Positions 22,007-25,477 of a DNA stretch of 25,477 nucleotides are shown here, in pieces (within the stretch, counting starts at the first letter, position 1; the number at the start of each line of letters is the position of its first letter). Source of the stretch: a virus; the IMG/VR virus record IMGVR_UViG_3300042937_000450, positions 1 to 25,477 of that record; one strand, 5' to 3'. The translations under genes were made by a program, and so were the position numbers. The notes below the pieces were generated by a model that saw nothing but the letters and a program-made list of their open reading frames with translations, was not told where the DNA came from and did no database searches.

Positions 22007-22219
22007 ATGGAAACAGCGAAAGACAAAGCAGCGGAGTTAGTAAAGAAATACAGACCGCTATGCAAAATATCCGGTGGAACAGGTGATAGCATACCCGCAG
22101 CTAAAGAAGCATCCCTAATAGCGGTTGATGAGATATTAAATGCTAACCAAATATGGTATGCAGATAGCGTTCCATATAAATATTGGCAAGAAGTAAAAAA
22201 CGAACTTAACCAACTTTAA
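22007..22219 (+). CDS. Small phage protein of a recurrent Bacteroidota type
   Basis: A 70-residue protein with the pattern AKDKAAELVKKYRPL at the start, a Gly-rich turn and an AKEASLIAVDEIL helix, ending in YWQEVKNELNQL. Very similar short proteins occur repeatedly in Bacteroidota phages and prophages, by my recollection of the pattern; their function is unknown. It sits 18 bases before an HNH endonuclease gene. Confidence 0.55.
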   Translation: METAKDKAAELVKKYRPLCKISGGTGDSIPAAKEASLIAVDEILNANQIWYADSVPYKYWQEVKNELNQL

Positions 22220-22237
22220 CACCAACAAAGTTTAACA

Positions 22238-22492
22238 ATGCAAGCGCACATAGTAAACTACCATAAAGCATTAGGAGTAGACTTAGGCACTTGGATAGCT
22301 TGCGAGGTATGTAACGCTACATCGGTAGACATACACCACATAATACCCCGTTCTAAGTTTGGCAGCAAAAAAAAGGCAGAACAAGACCACGCCAACAACC
22401 TGGTTGCACTTTGCCGGGTATGTCATAACTTAGCGCACAGCGGAACTATAAGTAAAGAAAAGTTATTTGAAATTACCAAAAATAGAAAATAA
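22238..22492 (+). CDS. HNH endonuclease
   Basis: An 84-residue protein with a complete HNH zinc fold: CEVC (about 23-26), DIHHIIPRSKFG (31-42, containing the catalytic His pair), then DHANNLVALCRVCHNLAH (51-68) with Asn and the second Cys pair. HNH proteins nick or cut DNA. Small free-standing ones in phages act in packaging, or as homing endonucleases. It is about 2.5 kb upstream of the terminase genes, so a packaging role is possible, as is a homing role because another HNH gene follows. Confidence 0.85.
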   Translation: MQAHIVNYHKALGVDLGTWIACEVCNATSVDIHHIIPRSKFGSKKKAEQDHANNLVALCRVCHNLAHSGTISKEKLFEITKNRK

Positions 22493-22509
22493 TATGTATC
22501 TTAGCATAG

Positions 22510-22598
22510 ATAACACGAGGGCAGTCGTGAAGTTAACAAGAAATTTATCCCATTAGGGGGAAGTCCTGCCCGACTGAACCCTGTGGGATTTTTTGTAT
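22510..22598 (+). ncRNA. Structured leader RNA candidate, element B
   Basis: Shares ATAACACGA (22510-22518) and TTTTTTGTAT (22589-22598) with element A. ATCCCA (22547-22552) pairs with TGGGAT (22584-22589), and AGGG (22555-22558) with CCCT (22579-22582). Within, AGTC (22562-22565) pairs with GACT (22572-22575), exposing the loop CTGCCC (22566-22571). This loop is the exact complement of GGGCAG (22519-22524), itself the loop of the local hairpin CACGA/TCGTG (22514-22518 and 22525-22529). A kissing-loop or pseudoknot is possible. The outer stem plus T-run resembles a terminator, eight bases before the HNH start codon. Folding by eye. Confidence 0.5.
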
Positions 22599-22602
22599 AA
22601 AA

Positions 22603-23106
22603 ATGGAAAAAGAAATTTGGAAACCAATTGTTGGATACTCAAGTTATGAAGTTAGCAACATGGGTAATGTTAGAAGTGTAGGCAGATATATGAGAAGTAG
22701 GTGGGGTATCTCATATCTAAAACCTAAATATCTAAAAGGGTGGACAGATAAATTAGGTTATGTTAGGCATACATTTGAGGATAGGAAATTACAATTAACA
22801 CATAGGCTTGTAGCAAAGGCATTTATTCCTAATCCAGATAATAAACCAATGATTAATCACATTGACAACAACCCAAGCAATAACAGAGTAGAAAACCTTC
22901 AATGGTGTACAAACGCAGAAAACTTACAACACGCAGCAAAACAAGGGCGAATGGCTAATAACTCAAGTAAAAAAGTTATAGATGTTACTACGGGTAAAAT
23001 TTATGACAGTATAAAAAGTGCCGCAAATAGCATAGGTGTTATTCCAAATACTTTGCAATACAGAATTATGAGAAACAGCAAAAAGAATACATTTAGATAT
23101 GTATAA
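22603..23106 (+). CDS. NUMOD4-HNH homing endonuclease
   Basis: A 167-residue protein. The first about 60 residues (EIWKPIVGYSSYEVSNMGNVRSVGRYM) are a NUMOD4 DNA-binding module. The middle (LTHRLVAKAFIPNPDNKPMINHIDNNPSNNRVENLQWCTNAEN, about 65-107) is the HNH_3 catalytic core with its His-x-Asn-His-type residues. The last about 45 residues (KVIDVTTGKIYDSIKSAANSIG) are a NUMOD1-like helix-turn-helix. This layout is typical of free-standing or intron-encoded homing endonucleases. It starts immediately after RNA element B, and a 17-codon fragment follows it, which suggests that it may have invaded this locus. Confidence 0.88.
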   Translation: MEKEIWKPIVGYSSYEVSNMGNVRSVGRYMRSRWGISYLKPKYLKGWTDKLGYVRHTFEDRKLQLTHRLVAKAFIPNPDNKPMINHIDNNPSNNRVENLQWCTNAENLQHAAKQGRMANNSSKKVIDVTTGKIYDSIKSAANSIGVIPNTLQYRIMRNSKKNTFRYV

Positions 23107-23148
23107 TGTAATTACCAAAGAACAACTGAAAATTATTGTAAGTAAACG

Positions 23149-23802
23149 ATGAAGTTAGGAGTAGTATACAACATATTTGACGGACTTGAAAACCTAAAAG
23201 AAAGCATTGCTGGTATTCAACCATTCGCAAATCAAATAGAATTAGTCTATGGTAAATACGAAGACCACAAAGGCGAAATGGAAAAAAGGCAACAAGGTAT
23301 TGATAGGCTTATTGGTTGCACCCATGTACTGCTAATGGATTGCGATGAGGTTTACAAACCTGAAGAGGTAGATAGGGCTATTTATTTTATTAACCGAAAC
23401 AACCTACAAGCCACCGCTTGCCAAATGCAAACCTACTATAAGTATAAAACAGTAAAGTTTGCCACGCCCGAAACATACTACATACCATTTATTCAAACAA
23501 TCGGCAACCTAAAACTAAATGCTTGGGATATAAGGGTAGACCCCACACGGGCAATCCCAGCAAAAAACATTCACATCTTCAAAAGAGAAGAGATTGAAGC
23601 CCACCATTACAGTCATGTCAGGGATAGTGTAGAAAGCTACCGTGAAAAGCTGATTCATAGCAACGCAAACCGAAATTATAAAGACAGAATTGAAGATATA
23701 TTAAAAGATTGGGCTAACTTTGAGCCTGAAACACACGACTTTACCAAGCCCGTTCACATACCGGGCAAAGGAATTAGAAAAGAAATGTTAACTTTGGTAT
23801 AA
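23149..23802 (+). CDS. Glycosyltransferase-like protein
   Basis: A 217-residue protein starting with a strand (LGVVYNIFDGLENLKESI), like a nucleotide-sugar-binding half of a GT2-type enzyme. The acidic motif LLMDCDEVYKPEE (about 61-73) fits the GT-A DxD site. The C-terminal half has aromatic and His-rich segments (HIFKREEIEAHHYSHVRDS) typical of phage and capsule glycosyltransferases. It starts on the ATGA stop of a 17-codon frame and shares one base with the ParB-methyltransferase gene. It is far from the other glycosyltransferases at 3-2438 unless the genome is circular. Specificity unknown. Confidence 0.65.
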   Translation: MKLGVVYNIFDGLENLKESIAGIQPFANQIELVYGKYEDHKGEMEKRQQGIDRLIGCTHVLLMDCDEVYKPEEVDRAIYFINRNNLQATACQMQTYYKYKTVKFATPETYYIPFIQTIGNLKLNAWDIRVDPTRAIPAKNIHIFKREEIEAHHYSHVRDSVESYREKLIHSNANRNYKDRIEDILKDWANFEPETHDFTKPVHIPGKGIRKEMLTLV

Positions 23803-24986
23803 TGAAAATAACAGAATTAAAGCCCAACCCAAACAATCCACGTCTAATAAAAGACGATAAGTTTAAAAAGCTATGCGATAGCATACAGGCATTTCCAAAA
23901 ATGATGGAACTGCGTCCAATTATTATTGACGAGGACAATATAATCTTAGGCGGTAATATGCGTTTTAACGCACTTAAACACTTAGGATATAAAGAACTAC
24001 CTGCGGAGTGGGTAAAGCAAGCTAACGAGCTAACAGAGGAGCAGAAGCAAGAGTTTATAGTTAAAGACAACGTAGGCTTTGGTGAGTGGGATTGGGATAT
24101 ACTGGCAAACGAGTGGGATACTCAAAAGTTAGAAGAATGGGGATTGGAGTTACCTGTATCAATGCAATTGGAATTAGATGCTGAAGAGGATGATTTTGAT
24201 GTGCCTGTTGGTGGAAGCGAAACCGATATTGTATTGGGGGACCTGTTTGAGATTGGGCAGCATAGGTTGCTGTGTGGAGATAGTACCCAGACCGACACCT
24301 TTGCCAAGTTATTTGGAGAGCAGCTTGCCGACCTTGTGGTTACCGACCCGCCATACAATGTGGCTTACGAGGGCTGCACAAAAGAAAAGCTAACCATCGT
24401 AAACGACAAGCAGACCGATGGCGATTTTTATCAATTCCTTTATGATTTTTATACAGCTTTAGGAGCATACACCAAAGCAGGTGGTGCTTGGTATGTTTGG
24501 CACGCCGATAGCGAGGGGGCAAACTTTAGGCTTGCAATGAAAAATGCCGGCATAATGGTTAAGCAGTGCCTTATATGGGTTAAAAGCAGCATGGTAATGG
24601 GTAGGCAAGATTACCAATGGAAACACGAGCCCTGCCTTTACGGATGGAAAGAGGGCGCAGCACACGGATGGTATGCTGACAGAAAGCAAACTACGGTGCT
24701 CGAGTTTGACAGGCCGAACAGGAACGGAGAACACCCCACAATGAAGCCCATCCCGCTTATTGCTTATCAGATTGGCAACAGCAGCAAGCAGGGCGATATC
24801 GTGGCAGATGGTTTTGGTGGAAGCGGAACTACAATGGTTGCAGCGCACCAATTAGAAAGAAAGTGCTATATGGTTGAGTTTGACCCCAAGTATTGCCAAG
24901 TGATAATAGACCGCATGATTGCTTTGGATAGCACTTTGGAAATAAAGCTGAACGGCAAAAAGTACACACCAAAAGCTAAGGAGTAA
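23802..24986 (+). CDS. ParB-like domain fused to a DNA adenine-type methyltransferase
   Basis: A 394-residue fusion. Residues 1-about 110 are ParB/Srx-like (ELKPNPNNPRLIKDDKFKKL; GGNMRFNALKHLG, 50-62), a fold that in other proteins binds or hydrolyses nucleotides. Residues about 140-394 are an N6-adenine or N4-cytosine methyltransferase of the beta type: motif IV TDPPYN (181-186), then HPTMKP (311-316) and motif I DGFGGSGTT (336-344), and VEFDPKYC. The order IV then I is the beta-class layout. It probably modifies phage DNA, possibly to resist restriction. It lies directly before the terminase genes and shares one base with each neighbour. Confidence 0.85.
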   Translation: MKITELKPNPNNPRLIKDDKFKKLCDSIQAFPKMMELRPIIIDEDNIILGGNMRFNALKHLGYKELPAEWVKQANELTEEQKQEFIVKDNVGFGEWDWDILANEWDTQKLEEWGLELPVSMQLELDAEEDDFDVPVGGSETDIVLGDLFEIGQHRLLCGDSTQTDTFAKLFGEQLADLVVTDPPYNVAYEGCTKEKLTIVNDKQTDGDFYQFLYDFYTALGAYTKAGGAWYVWHADSEGANFRLAMKNAGIMVKQCLIWVKSSMVMGRQDYQWKHEPCLYGWKEGAAHGWYADRKQTTVLEFDRPNRNGEHPTMKPIPLIAYQIGNSSKQGDIVADGFGGSGTTMVAAHQLERKCYMVEFDPKYCQVIIDRMIALDSTLEIKLNGKKYTPKAKE

Positions 24987-25360
24987 TGGCAAAAGACAAC
25001 TTACAAAATCTGACACTTAAAAAGGTCGCAATGCTGGAGGCTTTAGAAAAGTCACTCGGAGTGGTTACAACTGCCGCAAAGTCAATAGGCATTACCAGAG
25101 AAACGCACTATGAGTGGATGCGCACCGATGCCGAGTACAAAGCCAAAGTTGAAGCCTTATCGGATGTAGCCTTAGACTTTGCCGAGAGCCAACTGCATAA
25201 GCAGATACAAAACGGGGAGGTGAGTTCAACAATATTTTATTTAAAGACTAAAGGTAAAAAACGTGGGTACATAGAAAGTCAACGTATTTCTTTTGAGGAC
25301 AACGATGGGAATGTTGATAACACCCTAAAAATTAATATAGTAAGACCAAATGCAGGTTAA
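24986..25360 (+). CDS. terS: Small terminase subunit
   Basis: A 124-residue protein. Residues about 7-60 form a helix-turn-helix (AMLEALEKSLGVVTTAAKSIGITRETHYEWMRTD), then a helical oligomerisation segment (LDFAESQLHKQIQNGEVSSTIFYLKTKGKKRGY) with the TIFYLKTKGKKRGY signature of phage small terminases. It would bind the packaging site and hand DNA to the large subunit. Its start shares one base with the methyltransferase stop, and its end overlaps TerL by 11 bases. Confidence 0.88.
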   Translation: MAKDNLQNLTLKKVAMLEALEKSLGVVTTAAKSIGITRETHYEWMRTDAEYKAKVEALSDVALDFAESQLHKQIQNGEVSSTIFYLKTKGKKRGYIESQRISFEDNDGNVDNTLKINIVRPNAG

Positions 25361-25477
25361 TGCAACTATATTATTTGAACAAACTGAAGCAGCCAACACC
25401 CGACTCATAGTACATCAGGGGGGCGCAAGGTCAAGCAAAACCTATTCCATCATTCAGTACATATTGTATAAAGCAAT
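25350..25477 (+). CDS. terL: Large terminase subunit, N-terminal part (cut by window edge)
   Basis: The ATG at 25350 opens a frame to the window end with 42 complete codons. Residues about 24-33 contain GGARSSKTYS, the Walker A-type P-loop of large terminases, preceded by the strand RLIVHQ. The protein is the ATPase motor and nuclease that packages DNA. The coupling of 11 bases to TerS is normal. The nuclease half is outside the window, so the full length and type cannot be judged. Confidence 0.88.
   Translation, partial: MQVNATILFEQTEAANTRLIVHQGGARSSKTYSIIQYILYKA

Noticed and set aside
22494-22556. Twenty-codon frame MYLSIDNTRAVVKLTRNLSH within element B
   Set aside because: It ends inside the hairpin and is not coupled to any neighbour. 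The RNA fold explains the same bases better, though a leader peptide cannot be excluded.
1-25477. tRNA, CRISPR array, integrase or att sites
   Set aside because: I looked for cloverleaf ends, regularly spaced repeats and recombinase motifs and saw none; a search with tRNAscan-SE and a CRISPR finder would be decisive.

Overview
The window reads as part of a tailed double-stranded DNA phage (or prophage-like element) of a Bacteroidota host. Support: the DNA is AT-rich; genes are packed head to tail with ATGA or one-base overlaps; start codons lack purine-rich Shine-Dalgarno sequences; and at least two promoters fit the Bacteroidota pattern TTTG-N19-TAnnTTTG exactly (20200-20230 plus, 3469-3499 minus). 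No ribosomal RNA, tRNA, transposase, integrase or CRISPR array was seen. Both ends cut through genes: a glycosyltransferase at the left and the large terminase subunit at the right.

Layout. (1) 1-3445: a sugar-decoration block with three glycosyltransferase-like genes, one a fusion of a GT2-like and a GT7 (beta-1,4-galactosyltransferase-like) domain, a SAM methyltransferase, and the only minus-strand gene, which has its own promoter. (2) 3491-10803: head and structural genes: ClpP-type prohead protease fused to a scaffold-like tail, major capsid protein, a second structural protein, an intrinsic terminator, then a small protein, portal, head-tail connector, a tail-fibre-like protein and a DUF1353 protein. 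(3) 10784-14118: a tightly overlapped lysis block: membrane/coiled-coil protein, holin, zinc amidase, a 23-residue membrane peptide, a calcineurin-like phosphoesterase and a spanin-like protein, closed by a terminator. (4) 14172-20165: a promoter/operator region and the early block: small genes, a Cro-like DNA-binding protein, a stand-alone DnaA domain IV, an ERF annealing protein, YqaJ exonuclease, RusA resolvase, a replication-initiator-like protein and a cytosine methyltransferase-like protein. (5) 20200-23152: a promoter, a ribbon-helix-helix protein, a run of small unknown genes and two HNH endonucleases. (6) 23149-25477: another glycosyltransferase, a ParB-methyltransferase fusion, TerS and the start of TerL.

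The genes form a coherent phage programme: DnaA-like and initiator-like proteins recruit or mimic host replication, ERF/YqaJ/RusA process DNA ends and branches, methyltransferases may mark phage DNA, terminase packages it into a shell built by protease-scaffold, capsid and portal, and holin/amidase/spanin release particles. The glycosyltransferases probably decorate virion proteins, phage DNA or the host surface; the sequence does not say which.

The least explained signal is a pair of non-coding regions (17818-17975 and 22493-22602). They share a 9-base 5' box and a 10-base 3' T-rich box next to a start codon. Both can be folded as a hairpin whose six-base loop is complementary to an upstream six-base segment, with entirely different bases in the two copies. 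This may be an undescribed leader RNA or attenuator family of Bacteroidota phages.
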